A stretch of 64,000 nt of DNA from Clostridia bacterium. Lineage in GTDB: Bacteria; Bacillota; Clostridia; Peptostreptococcales; Anaerovoracaceae. The position numbers and the translations under genes are program-made. Each line of letters starts with the position of its first letter. The first letter of the stretch is position 1. This document shows, one piece after another, positions 17,649 to 25,993 of the stretch. The notes under the pieces were generated by a model. That model ran no database searches. It saw nothing but the letters and a program-made list of their open reading frames with translations, and was not told the DNA's origin. The DNA lies in the NCBI GenBank assembly GCA_902363595.1, contig CABJAP010000011.1:1-64000 (forward strand), read 5' to 3'.

Positions 17649-17741
17649 CCCTTCACCTCCTTTCCCCATATTCGGTTACATGTTCGGTATAGCCTCTTTG
17701 TTCACAAGCGGCCCGCAGGCCTTATTAACGGAGCCTGTAGA

Positions 17742-18215
17742 TTATACAGCTTCGTCAATAAGAACGTCGGCCTTGGCCGTATCCATGCCCCCTGCCAGAA
17801 CCATTTCGCTCAGCAGGATCTGTCTTGCATTGGTAAGCATCTTTTTCTCTCCCGTAGACAGCTTTTTCTTTCGGTCCGTACGAGTCAGGTTTCTTACAAC
17901 CTCTGCTACCTCGACCGCGTTACCGGTCTTTAATTTTTCCATGTTTTCGCGGTACCGCCGATTCCAGTTATGCGGCATTTCTGAAGATACGTCGGCCAAT
18001 ACGGAAAGAATCGTCTGGATCTCTTCCGCACTGATGATATATCTTACGCCAATCTCATCACTGGTATCCACCGGTATCATGATCTTCATGTCACCGCAAG
18101 GCACATTCAGGACATAGTACTCTCTGTGTTCGCCCAGGATTTCTTTTTCTTCGATTTTCTCGATGATCCCGGCACCATGCATTGGATATACAATTTTATC
18201 ACCTATGGTATACAT
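17742..18215 (-). CDS. carD: CarD-family transcription regulator
   Basis: The 157-residue protein has the CarD/TRCF RNA-polymerase-interaction domain (YTIGDKIVYPMHGAGIIEKIEE, split at the Gly-Ala turn, and YYVLNVPCGDMKIMIPVD) followed by a helical C-terminal domain with WNRRYRENMEKL, which contacts promoter DNA. It is the first gene of the long minus-strand operon ending at the cyclophilin and is divergent from the two-component system. Confidence 0.93.
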   Translation of the reverse strand: MYTIGDKIVYPMHGAGIIEKIEEKEILGEHREYYVLNVPCGDMKIMIPVDTSDEIGVRYIISAEEIQTILSVLADVSSEMPHNWNRRYRENMEKLKTGNAVEVAEVVRNLTRTDRKKKLSTGEKKMLTNARQILLSEMVLAGGMDTAKADVLIDEAV

Positions 18216-18452
18216 ACTACTTACCTCCAGTCTATACCTAATATTAAGTATAAGTCACCTTTTACAGGTATGTCAAGTAAATAAATTGTTAATTTTATCA
18301 TAAGGATTTTTGACTGTCAACTAAAAATTTAATCAAAATTTCCAGATGTTTTAAAATAATTATGATACAATAACTACATACCTATCACACAAAAGTCACA
18401 TAATGACGCTATTGTGTAGAATAGGAATTCAGAATCGGGGAGGAGACTGTCT
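18216..18452. promoter_or_regulatory. Divergent intergenic region of carD and the two-component system
   Basis: This is 237 bp of AT-rich DNA. On the plus strand TACAAT around 18365 is a plausible -10 for the response-regulator gene, without a clear -35, which suggests activator dependence. GGGGAGGAGA precedes the ATG at 18453. No clear repeat operator is seen. Confidence 0.4.
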
Positions 18453-19124
18453 ATGTCAAAAATTTTAGTTGTGGATGATGAACAGAAAATACGAGAGGTT
18501 ATTCGAGAATACTCGGAATTCAACGGATTTGAGGTTACAGAGGCCGCTGACGGTATGACTGCTGTGGGTCTTTGCAAGCTCAACGATTATGATTTGATCA
18601 TCATGGATATCATGATGCCCAAGCTTGACGGATTCACCGCCTGCAAGGAGATCAAAAAGATTAAGGATATTCCTATTATCATGCTTTCCGCCAGAAGCGA
18701 GGAGTACGATAAGTTGTTCGGCTTTGAGCTGGGGATCGACGATTACGTGGTCAAACCCTTCAGCCCCAAGGAACTGATGGCCAGGGTCAATGCCGTGCTT
18801 TCAAGACGTCAGGGCGGCTCTCAGACACAGCCCCAGGTTTTGGAATTTGAGGGGCTATGCATTAACATCGCGGCCAGAACCGTCACCGTGGACGGGGAAA
18901 AAATTGAATTGACGCCTAAGGAATATGACCTTTTGTTCTATCTGGTGGAGAACAGAAACATTGCCCTGTCCAGGGACAAACTGCTGTCCGACATTTGGGG
19001 ATACGACTTTTTCGGCGATGACCGCACCATCGACACCCACATCAAAAATCTCAGAAACAATCTTGGAAAATATCGTGACTACATCGTCACGCTCAGGGGA
19101 GTAGGTTATAAATTTGAAGTTTAA
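18453..19124 (+). CDS. OmpR/PhoB-family response regulator
   Basis: The 223-residue regulator has an N-terminal receiver domain with the acidic pair VVDDEQ, phospho-acceptor Asp in IIMDIMMPKLDG (about residue 51), Ser in MLSARSEEYD and Lys in DDYVVKPFSP. The C-terminal winged helix includes LTPKEYDLLFYLVENRN and DDRTIDTHIKNLRNNLG. The 3' end overlaps the kinase gene. The stimulus is unknown. Confidence 0.95.
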   Translation: MSKILVVDDEQKIREVIREYSEFNGFEVTEAADGMTAVGLCKLNDYDLIIMDIMMPKLDGFTACKEIKKIKDIPIIMLSARSEEYDKLFGFELGIDDYVVKPFSPKELMARVNAVLSRRQGGSQTQPQVLEFEGLCINIAARTVTVDGEKIELTPKEYDLLFYLVENRNIALSRDKLLSDIWGYDFFGDDRTIDTHIKNLRNNLGKYRDYIVTLRGVGYKFEV

Positions 19125-20535
19125 GATCGACGTAAACAGTATAAAATTTAAAGTATGTTTATACTTTATCATATTTGCCGTTTTGCTCATGCTGGTGCTC
19201 TGGTTCCTGCAGGTTTTATTTCTCAACACCTTCTATGTGACCATGAAAAAGGCCAAGACAGAAAAAGTGGTCACCACCATTGAGGAGGCGTATGAAAAGG
19301 ATGATTTGAGCGCCTTTTATACCAATATGAACAATTTGGCTGATTCGGTGGATATGACCATCTATATCACCCAACTAGGCGGCGCGCCGTTTTTTGCTTC
19401 CTTCCGCGATAATTATCCCCGGGATTACAGCTACGAAATGCAGCGGGTGCGGGAAGAGATGGAGCTGAAACATCAGACTTCCGTTCAGCTTCCCATCGGC
19501 AAAGGAAAAGATTCCAAAAGAATGCTGGCCTGCGGAACATTACTTTTAGCCGAGGCTGACAAGCCGGATTTAATTGCCTATGTGTTTTCTCCGCTGTGGC
19601 CGGTTTCGACCACCATCGAAATATTGACCAACCAGCTGGCCTACGTCACCGCCATATCTCTGGCCCTGGCCCTGATCCTAGCCATCTACCTGGCCACCCG
19701 TATCACTACGCCGATCCGGAATATTACCAATTCAGCCGGAAAACTGGCTCAGGGACAATACGGCGTCGTTTTCAAAGGGGGCCACTATACGGAACTGAAC
19801 AATCTGGCGGACACGCTGACCCGGGCTTCCATTGAACTGGAAAAGTCGACGATGCTCCAGAAGGATTTGATCGCCAACGTTTCCCACGATCTGCGGACTC
19901 CGCTGACCATGGTCAAGTCTTATGCGGAAATGATCCGCGATCTTTCCGGAGACAATCCCAAAAAAAGAAACGCCCACCTCCAGGTCATCATCGACGAGGC
20001 TGACAGGCTAAACCTTTTGGTAAACGACATGCTGACCTTATCGAGAATGCAGTCGGGCGCTATTGTCATCAAGAAAACCCATTTTAACATCAAGGAAGCA
20101 GTGGAAGGCATTCTGCTGTCCTACAAGCTTCTGATGGAGGAAGACGGCTATAACATTAATTTGGACTGCCGCGGCGACATTCTGGTGGATGCGGATCCGG
20201 AAAGGATGAAACAGGTATTCTCCAATCTGATCAACAACGCGCTCAAGTTCTGCGGAGAAGATAAAACCGTCAATGTAGTTATTAAAAAACGAGGCCGCCA
20301 CGTACTATGCCAGGTGCAGGATCACGGAGTCGGTATCCCGGCGGAAGAACTGCCTCATATCTGGGAACGGTATTATAAAGCCAGCTCCAACATGGTCCGT
20401 TCCACCACCGGAACAGGTCTGGGTCTTTCCATCGTAAAGGAAATTCTTTCTCTGCACAAGGCCAATTACGGCGTTGACAGCACTCTGGGAGAAGGAACTT
20501 CCTTCTGGTTCGAATTGGATGTGGCCCTCAAATAA
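19114..20535 (+). CDS. Membrane sensor histidine kinase
   Basis: The 473-residue kinase starts at TTG 19114 inside the end of the response-regulator gene. There is a transmembrane segment at about residues 10-36, a roughly 130-residue extracytoplasmic sensor region without recognised fold, and a second transmembrane segment near 165-190. A HAMP domain follows (ATRITTPIRNITNSAGKLA), then HisKA with NVSHDLRTPLTMVKSYAEM, N box SNLINNALKFC, G1 DHGVGIPAEEL and G2 GTGLGLSIV. It phosphorylates the preceding regulator. It ends one base from the convergent aldehyde dehydrogenase gene with no visible terminator between them. Confidence 0.94.
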   Translation: MKFKIDVNSIKFKVCLYFIIFAVLLMLVLWFLQVLFLNTFYVTMKKAKTEKVVTTIEEAYEKDDLSAFYTNMNNLADSVDMTIYITQLGGAPFFASFRDNYPRDYSYEMQRVREEMELKHQTSVQLPIGKGKDSKRMLACGTLLLAEADKPDLIAYVFSPLWPVSTTIEILTNQLAYVTAISLALALILAIYLATRITTPIRNITNSAGKLAQGQYGVVFKGGHYTELNNLADTLTRASIELEKSTMLQKDLIANVSHDLRTPLTMVKSYAEMIRDLSGDNPKKRNAHLQVIIDEADRLNLLVNDMLTLSRMQSGAIVIKKTHFNIKEAVEGILLSYKLLMEEDGYNINLDCRGDILVDADPERMKQVFSNLINNALKFCGEDKTVNVVIKKRGRHVLCQVQDHGVGIPAEELPHIWERYYKASSNMVRSTTGTGLGLSIVKEILSLHKANYGVDSTLGEGTSFWFELDVALK

Positions 20536-20536
20536 C

Positions 20537-21907
20537 TTATTTGATAAACGCACGGACGATCTTTGTTTTCCACCGGGTATAAGGCGCATAGCGGAACGGG
20601 AGATCGATCCAGGTCTTTTTGTCCACCAGGCTTTTGTAATGGGTAAAGGTGTCGAATCCGGTCTTTCCGTGATAGGCGCCCATACCGCTTTCTCCCACGC
20701 CGCCAAAGCCCATGCTGGTGGAAGCTAAGTGAATAATCGTATCATTGATGCATCCGCCCCCAAAGGCAATTTCCTCAGTCAGTTTTTCTTTAACCGACTT
20801 GTTCTGTGTAAATACATAGAGCGCCAGTGGGGTCGGATGCTTTTCGATCATCTTTATGGCCTCTTCGATATCGTCGAATTCTAAAACCGGCAGCACCGGT
20901 CCGAAAATTTCTTCCTGCATGACCGGACTTTCCATGGTCACATCCGTCAGCACAGTGGGCTCCATCCTCCGGCAATCATCGTATTTGCCGCCGATCCGGG
21001 CCGTCTGTCCCTGGATCAATCCGATCAGCCGCTGAAAATGTTTTTCATTGATGATATTGCCATAATCCGAATTGGCGAGGGGCACGGTGCCGAATTGGAT
21101 GCGGATAGCTTTTTCTATATGGGCCAGGAGCTCATCTTTCACGTTTCGCTGCACCAGAAGATAATCCGGCGCCACACAGGTCTGACCCAAATTGAGAAAC
21201 TTGCCAAAGACGATCCGCTTGGCAGCCAGCGGCAGGTTTGCCGTCTCGTCCACCACACAAGGGCTCTTTCCTCCCAGCTCCAGCGAAACAGGCGTCAAAT
21301 GCCTGGCCGCCTTTTCCATAACCAGCCTTCCCACCGTTTTGCCGCCGGTGAAAAATATGTAGTCGAATTTTTGCTCCAACAGCAGGCTGTTAGCTTCCCG
21401 GCCGCCTTCCACCACTGTAACCAATTGGGGCGAAAAGGTCTTTTCCACCAGCCTGGCCATGATTCTGCTGGTATGGGCAGATGCGTTACCGGGCTTTAAA
21501 ATGGCCGTATTTCCCGCTGCCAGGGCATCCACAAGGGGCACCATGGTCAAGAGGAAAGGATAATTCCAGGGGCTCATGATCAGAACGGTTCCATAAGGGC
21601 AGGGCTTGACATAGCTTTTCGAGTGAAACTGTACCAGCGGAGTTTTTACCCGTTTTTCCTTTGCCAGCCCTTTCAAGTGCTTTTGCATGTATGAGATTTC
21701 CTCTAGAACCATTCCCACTTCGCTCATGTAGCCTTCGGGAGCGCTCTTCCCCAGGTCCTGTTTCAGTGCTTCCAAGATCTCGTATTCCATACTGCGAATC
21801 TTATTCTTGAGTGACTCCAGTGCTGATTCGCGGGCAGCGATGCTCCTGGTGGCTCCTGTTTTAAAATATGCCTTCTGGCAGTCCAAAATTTCTTTTATAT
21901 CTCTCAT
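20537..21907 (-). CDS. Aldehyde dehydrogenase, class 3-like (YwdH type)
   Basis: The 456-residue NAD(P)-dependent aldehyde dehydrogenase has the cofactor-site segment MSPWNYPFLLTMVPLVDALAAGN (given here across the Trp-Asn), the general-base Glu in LELGGKSPCVV (about 208) and the catalytic Cys in NLGQTCVAPDYLLV (about 242), then QEEIFGPVLPVL. The C-terminus is basic, as in long-chain aldehyde dehydrogenases. It overlaps mobB by 4 nt, so it is co-transcribed with the tungstate transporter genes. That placement suggests aldehyde metabolism linked to the AOR encoded upstream. Confidence 0.93.
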   Translation of the reverse strand: MRDIKEILDCQKAYFKTGATRSIAARESALESLKNKIRSMEYEILEALKQDLGKSAPEGYMSEVGMVLEEISYMQKHLKGLAKEKRVKTPLVQFHSKSYVKPCPYGTVLIMSPWNYPFLLTMVPLVDALAAGNTAILKPGNASAHTSRIMARLVEKTFSPQLVTVVEGGREANSLLLEQKFDYIFFTGGKTVGRLVMEKAARHLTPVSLELGGKSPCVVDETANLPLAAKRIVFGKFLNLGQTCVAPDYLLVQRNVKDELLAHIEKAIRIQFGTVPLANSDYGNIINEKHFQRLIGLIQGQTARIGGKYDDCRRMEPTVLTDVTMESPVMQEEIFGPVLPVLEFDDIEEAIKMIEKHPTPLALYVFTQNKSVKEKLTEEIAFGGGCINDTIIHLASTSMGFGGVGESGMGAYHGKTGFDTFTHYKSLVDKKTWIDLPFRYAPYTRWKTKIVRAFIK

Positions 21908-22548
21908 CCTTTCACCCGGATTGCAATCTCTTTTCCTTCTTCATAGCCATCCAACGCTTTCACCGCACCAATAACCACGTTTTTCAGCGTATTCTTAACA
22001 AATGGCACCATAGGAATTTCTACTCCGTCGATAGTCAGAATTACATCTGCCTCCTGTTTTTGTTCTTCAGTAGCTTTCTCGATTAAATCAGCCATTTTCT
22101 CTACCTCCTCTAAACAATTAATCACCGGAAGCCGGCCGTAATGGTCCAGTTTTCCGGAAATGATCCCCGATACAGCGATCACTTGATCGGTCATGCGTTT
22201 TGCCAGATCCTCCTCGGTCGCTCCGGTCAAAATGGCCGGGCAGTCTGCGCCGCTGTCGCCCTCCAGGATGATAAAATCCTCTTTATAATATTTCAGGACA
22301 GCGTCAATGTCCATCCTGCGCGACAGCAGGATGTCCGTCTCCTTCTCTCCCAGCGCAGTTACCCGCTGGGCCCCTGCCTGGGTGTGCTTATAGGTATCCG
22401 TCCCCGGATGATCCATGGCAAACTTCTCATAGTGAATATCCTTTACCGTTCCCACGCTGTATCCCCGCCTGCGCAGTTCTTTAATGATCTGCGTAACCGT
22501 GGTCGTTTTCCCTGTTTTTGAAAACCCTTTTACCATAATGACTCGCAT
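21904..22548 (-). CDS. mobB: MobB-like molybdopterin-guanine dinucleotide GTPase
   Basis: The 214-residue protein has an N-terminal P-loop KGFSKTGKTTTVTQII, a switch-like VKDIHYEKFAMDHPGTDTYKHTQAGA (the DxxGTDT-type region, quoted in two halves of a conserved stretch) and FIILEGDSGADCPAIL. These match MobB, which assists late molybdopterin/tungstopterin processing. The C-terminal 60 residues (GVEIPMVPFVKNTLKNVV) resemble those of stand-alone MobB proteins in anaerobes. It follows tupC, supporting a tungsten-cofactor role. Confidence 0.85.
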   Translation of the reverse strand: MRVIMVKGFSKTGKTTTVTQIIKELRRRGYSVGTVKDIHYEKFAMDHPGTDTYKHTQAGAQRVTALGEKETDILLSRRMDIDAVLKYYKEDFIILEGDSGADCPAILTGATEEDLAKRMTDQVIAVSGIISGKLDHYGRLPVINCLEEVEKMADLIEKATEEQKQEADVILTIDGVEIPMVPFVKNTLKNVVIGAVKALDGYEEGKEIAIRVKG

Positions 22549-22560
22549 CGCTATCGCTCC

Positions 22561-23265
22561 TTAAATCAGCAGTTCTCCTGCTATAAATTTTCTGGTCAAT
22601 TCCTCCTTGGGATTTGCCAGTATCTGATCCGCCCTGCCCGTTTCGATCAGCTGCCCGCTTTTGAGGAACAAACATCGGTCGCAGGTCCTTTTGGCCTGAG
22701 CCAGGTTGTGGGTGACCAATACAACGGTAGTTTTCTCTTCCTCGTTGATTTTTATCAGCATCTTTTCGATTTCTGCCGTGGTGGAAGGGTCGATATTTGC
22801 TGTTGGCTCATCCAGCAGCAGCAGTCTGGGGTGAAAGGACAGCGCTCTGGCTAAAGCAACTTTTTGGGTTTCTCCCCCCGACAGCTTCCAAGCCTTTTTC
22901 TTTCTCATGCCGGTTAAATCCAGCTCCTGGCAGAGCTGGGCGACTCTTTCCTCAATTTCATCTTCACCCCATCCCCGCAGCTTCAGCGGGTAGGCAATAT
23001 TTTTTTCTACGGTGGTCGTAATCAAATAAGGGGTCTGGAAGACCTGAGTAATTTCATTCTTTGGAATCTGGTTTTTTCCATCGTAATAGATCCGGCCCCC
23101 GTCAGCCCGGTCCAGTCCTCCGATCAGGTTGAGCAGCGTGCTCTTTCCGGCTCCGTTAGGCCCGATGACCCCGGTCCTGCTGCCGCTGACAATGGCTCCT
23201 GCTTTCAGATCCAGCACTTTTTTTCCTTCATATGCCCGTGTCAGCTCTTCAAATCTCAGTTCCAA
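22561..23265 (-). CDS. tupC: Tungstate ABC transporter ATP-binding protein
   Basis: The 234-residue ATPase has Walker A GPNGAGKSTLLN, Q-loop QVFQTPYLI, ABC signature LSGGETQKVALARAL, Walker B LLLLDEPTANID and the switch His in VTHNLAQ. It is adjacent to the permease (10-bp gap) and the binding-protein gene, and the set matches TupABC better than ModABC because the permease and binding protein are Tup-like. Confidence 0.92.
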   Translation of the reverse strand: MELRFEELTRAYEGKKVLDLKAGAIVSGSRTGVIGPNGAGKSTLLNLIGGLDRADGGRIYYDGKNQIPKNEITQVFQTPYLITTTVEKNIAYPLKLRGWGEDEIEERVAQLCQELDLTGMRKKKAWKLSGGETQKVALARALSFHPRLLLLDEPTANIDPSTTAEIEKMLIKINEEEKTTVVLVTHNLAQAKRTCDRCLFLKSGQLIETGRADQILANPKEELTRKFIAGELLI

Positions 23266-23275
23266 GCCGCACCTC

Positions 23276-23971
23276 CTATCTGCTTTCCCGTTCCTGAAAA
23301 TTATACAATACAGCGTTTACCAAAAATGAAAGGGTCAGCAGGATAATGCCCACGGCTATGGCGCGGTCATAGTTTCCCATGCCTTTCAATTCTGAAATAT
23401 AGGTGGTCATAACCCGGGTCTGTCCTTTGATATTGCCGCCGACAATCATAACGGCTCCCACTTCGGAGATGGCCCTGCCAAATCCGGTAACGACAGCCGT
23501 GGTAATGCCCACGCGCATCTCGTAAATGAGCAGTTTCATCCGGTCCAGCCGTTCCGCTCCCAGGGTCATACCCAGGCGGTTTACTACAGGCGCCTTTTCC
23601 TTTACCAAATTGTAAGTCAGGCCGATGATGATGGGCGTCACAAGGCAGATTTGAGCGATAATCATCGCCGTCACCGTATAATTCAGCTGCAAACTTCCCA
23701 GCGGTCCTCTCCGCATCAGAATCAGAAATACCGTCAATCCCGCGATGACAGGGGGCAGGCTCATAAAGGTGTAAATTAATCTGACTACGACGCCTTTGCC
23801 TCTGAATTGGTGCGTTCCCAGGAGAATACCCAGAGGTATGCCAGCGCAAGTGGAAAACACCACAGAAAAGCAAGAAACGTAGAGAGATAGCCCTACGATT
23901 TCAAAAATTTCCCCGTCGCCGGCAAAGATCAGTTTAAAGGCTTCGATAATTCCATGTCCAATTGCATCCAT
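23276..23971 (-). CDS. tupB: Tungstate ABC transporter permease
   Basis: The 231-residue permease has five to six hydrophobic segments and a BPD-type EAA loop: GRAISEVGAVMIVGGNIKG is typical of TupB. The N-terminus GHGIIEAFKLIFAGDGEIFEIVG is also characteristic. It imports tungstate with TupA and TupC. A terminator-like hairpin separates it from tupA. Confidence 0.92.
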   Translation of the reverse strand: MDAIGHGIIEAFKLIFAGDGEIFEIVGLSLYVSCFSVVFSTCAGIPLGILLGTHQFRGKGVVVRLIYTFMSLPPVIAGLTVFLILMRRGPLGSLQLNYTVTAMIIAQICLVTPIIIGLTYNLVKEKAPVVNRLGMTLGAERLDRMKLLIYEMRVGITTAVVTGFGRAISEVGAVMIVGGNIKGQTRVMTTYISELKGMGNYDRAIAVGIILLTLSFLVNAVLYNFQERESR

Positions 23972-24006
23972 AAATGATCCTTTCTCAAATCAGTCCTATT
24001 ATATCA

Positions 24007-24035
24007 AAAAAGGACAGGATTGTCTCCCGTCCTTT
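24007..24035 (-). terminator. Intra-operon terminator between tupA and tupB
   Basis: On the minus strand AAAGGACGGG / CCTGTCCTTT forms an imperfect stem followed by TTTGATA. Being between tupA and tupB, it probably lets part of the transcripts end after tupA, giving excess binding protein. Confidence 0.65.
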
Positions 24036-24049
24036 GCTTATCAAATCCG

Positions 24050-24931
24050 TTATTTTGCGTTGGGAACGAACAGAGCCTGTCCATATTCTTCCACTCCGTA
24101 TTCACCGATCAGCTTCTGTGTTGCTTCTGAAACGATCCAGTTCTGGAATGCTTTCGCACCCTCAGCGTTGATGTTTTCATTCTTTTCAGGATTTACACAG
24201 ATAACGCCGTACTGGTTGTTGAGCACGCCGCTTGGGTCTTTTTCGCTGACGATCTTCAGCTGGGTATTTTTGCCCACGTTGAGCCAGGTTGCTCGATCGG
24301 AAAGGGTGTAGCCCACCATTTCATCGGTCATGGTGATTACATCGCCCATTCCAGCCGCAGCTTCGATATACCAGTCGCCTTTCGGTTCAATCTTTGCCTT
24401 TTCCCAAATAGAAAGTTCTTTCTTGTGGGTACCGGAGTCATCTGCCCTGGATACGAACTTTTTTTTCTGGTCCTTAATGGTTGTGAAAGCCTTAATTGCG
24501 TCTTCTTTTGCGTTCTTTTCGATAGCCGCCGGATCATCCTTTGGTCCCAGTACAACAAAGTCATTGTACATAACGTCCAGTCTTCCGTCTTTGTCCGCAT
24601 GGCCGCCTTCCACATATTCCTTTTCAGCAGCAGGTGAGTGTACGAGCAGTACGTCTGCTTCGCCCTTTTCGCCCATTGCCATGGCTTCGCCGGATCCTAC
24701 GGATACAACGTCAACTTTGTAGCCGCTTTCCTTCTCGAATTCAGGCAGAATCGAATCTAAAAGTCCGCTGTCCTTGGTGCTGGTGGTGGTTGCCAAAATC
24801 AGCTTGGGATTGGCCGGTTCCTTGGCCGCTTCTTTGTCGTCTCCGCTGCCGCATGCACTCAGCATAGCTGCTGTGGAAAATACCATCATCAGCGCCAGCA
24901 CGCATGCAAACACTCTCTTCTTACTTCTCAT
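24050..24931 (-). CDS. tupA: Tungstate-binding lipoprotein
   Basis: The 293-residue protein has a lipoprotein signal (MRSKKRVFACVLALMMVFST then MLSAC, with the lipobox Cys at 27) followed by a low-complexity linker. The mature part begins LILATTTSTKDSGLLDSILP, the TupA hallmark, and includes VSVGSGEAMAMGEKGEADVLLVHSP and FVSRADDSGTHKKEL. It captures tungstate outside the membrane. The gene is preceded by a long leader with a terminator hairpin. Confidence 0.95.
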   Translation of the reverse strand: MRSKKRVFACVLALMMVFSTAAMLSACGSGDDKEAAKEPANPKLILATTTSTKDSGLLDSILPEFEKESGYKVDVVSVGSGEAMAMGEKGEADVLLVHSPAAEKEYVEGGHADKDGRLDVMYNDFVVLGPKDDPAAIEKNAKEDAIKAFTTIKDQKKKFVSRADDSGTHKKELSIWEKAKIEPKGDWYIEAAAGMGDVITMTDEMVGYTLSDRATWLNVGKNTQLKIVSEKDPSGVLNNQYGVICVNPEKNENINAEGAKAFQNWIVSEATQKLIGEYGVEEYGQALFVPNAK

Positions 24932-24978
24932 TTTTTCTCCTCCTCAGTAACAAAAATAATTTACCCAAAAAACAGAAC

Positions 24979-25012
24979 AAAAAACCTTTCATTGCATTGA
25001 AATGAAAGGTTA
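24979..25012 (-). terminator. Terminator/attenuator hairpin in the tupA leader
   Basis: On the minus strand AACCTTTCATT / AATGAAAGGTT is followed by TTTTTG, 50 bp before the tupA start. A terminator in front of the first gene of a transporter operon implies control by premature termination. Confidence 0.85.
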
Positions 25013-25243
25013 TATTCTGTATTTTGACATACATCGTATTCCTTTCCACACTGGGAGGCCGGAGAGTTTCCTCTAGGACCCTGAACGGTCAAGTGCCATG
25101 CGCCTTTTGCTGCGGACGGTTAGGCTGTATTGACTCGGAACATTTTCTATTCAGTTGTAAGGATCATTTTGGGCAATGATCCGGCCCGCTGCGTCATCTC
25201 AGCAGCCATTGGTATTTTCGCATGAAATCAACCCGTCTGTCAA
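25013..25243 (-). promoter_or_regulatory. tup leader: promoter plus candidate Moco/Tuco-type riboswitch
   Basis: TTGACA (25238-25243) with an extended -10 TGCGAAAAT (18-bp spacing) starts a transcript of about 230 nt before the terminator. The leader contains hairpins at 25188-25206 (GCTGC/GCAGC), 25161-25182 (GGATCATT/AATGATCC) and a GAAA-tetraloop hairpin at 25063-25074 (AGAG/CTCT). Size, GC-rich core, tetraloop helix and downstream terminator suggest a metabolite riboswitch. The gene context (tungstate uptake, MobB) points to molybdenum/tungsten cofactor. I could not confirm the Moco-RNA consensus by eye, so class assignment is inference. Confidence 0.5.
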
Positions 25244-25303
25244 GACAAATTACCATAAAACTATCATAATTCCCCTTAGATTCAAACATCTTCCACATTC
25301 AGA

Positions 25304-25993
25304 TCAGAATCGAATCACTTCATATTCCTGATTGAGCAGATCGATGGTCAGCAGACGATTGCGCAAAATCTGTGGTTTTCCAAGGAGCACCTTTACGGTC
25401 TCCGCCACTTGGACCGCTGCTACCATTGCAGGCGTGAAGCTTGGGTTTCCAGTTTCCTGCTCGGCACCTTTATTAGAACCAGCAGGGTAGATTTTATCAA
25501 AGAGGTCGTCCCCCGGCATGATCACCGCGGCCTGCCCATGCCAGCCGGCGATGGCACCGTGAACCAACGGGAGCTTTTGCTCCCGGCATCCTTGTTCCAA
25601 AAGACGTCTGGCCTTTATATTATCCAAAGCATCGACAACGGCATCATAACGATCCGTTATAATGCCGTCCACATTGTTCTCGTCAATATAATGACACAAA
25701 GGATGGATCTGCACCTCTGAGTTGACCATTTTAATCCTCTCCTGAGCTTCCAGGGCTTTGTAGCGTCCAAGTGTCCTTTCTGTAGAGAGAAGCTGCCTGT
25801 TCAAATTGCTGGCTGAAAAAACGTCTCCGTCCACGGCTGTAATTTGACCCACTCCCAGTCTGGCCAGACCCTCGATTACATGGCCTCCCAAGCCGCCGCA
25901 GCCAGCTACCAAAACCCAAGAGTTTCGCAGTTTCTCGTTTTCTGCCAGTGAAATTGTACCGATATTTCTCTCGTATCTATCAGCAGTCATCAT
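25304..25993 (-). CDS. HesA/MoeB/ThiF-family E1-like adenylyltransferase
   Basis: The 229-residue protein has the nucleotide-binding region VAGCGGLGGHVIEGLARLG, the acidic VDGDVFSASNLNRQLL with the Arg finger, VVDALDNIKARRLL, and GAIAGWHGQAAVIMPGD. It is short and has no clear CxxC zinc pairs or rhodanese domain. It probably adenylates the C-terminal Gly-Gly of the MoaD-like protein encoded at 28416-28655. It lies in the AOR-tup cluster, consistent with tungstopterin biosynthesis. The gene overlaps the preceding G5-NlpC gene by 4 nt. Confidence 0.9.
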   Translation of the reverse strand: MMTADRYERNIGTISLAENEKLRNSWVLVAGCGGLGGHVIEGLARLGVGQITAVDGDVFSASNLNRQLLSTERTLGRYKALEAQERIKMVNSEVQIHPLCHYIDENNVDGIITDRYDAVVDALDNIKARRLLEQGCREQKLPLVHGAIAGWHGQAAVIMPGDDLFDKIYPAGSNKGAEQETGNPSFTPAMVAAVQVAETVKVLLGKPQILRNRLLTIDLLNQEYEVIRF

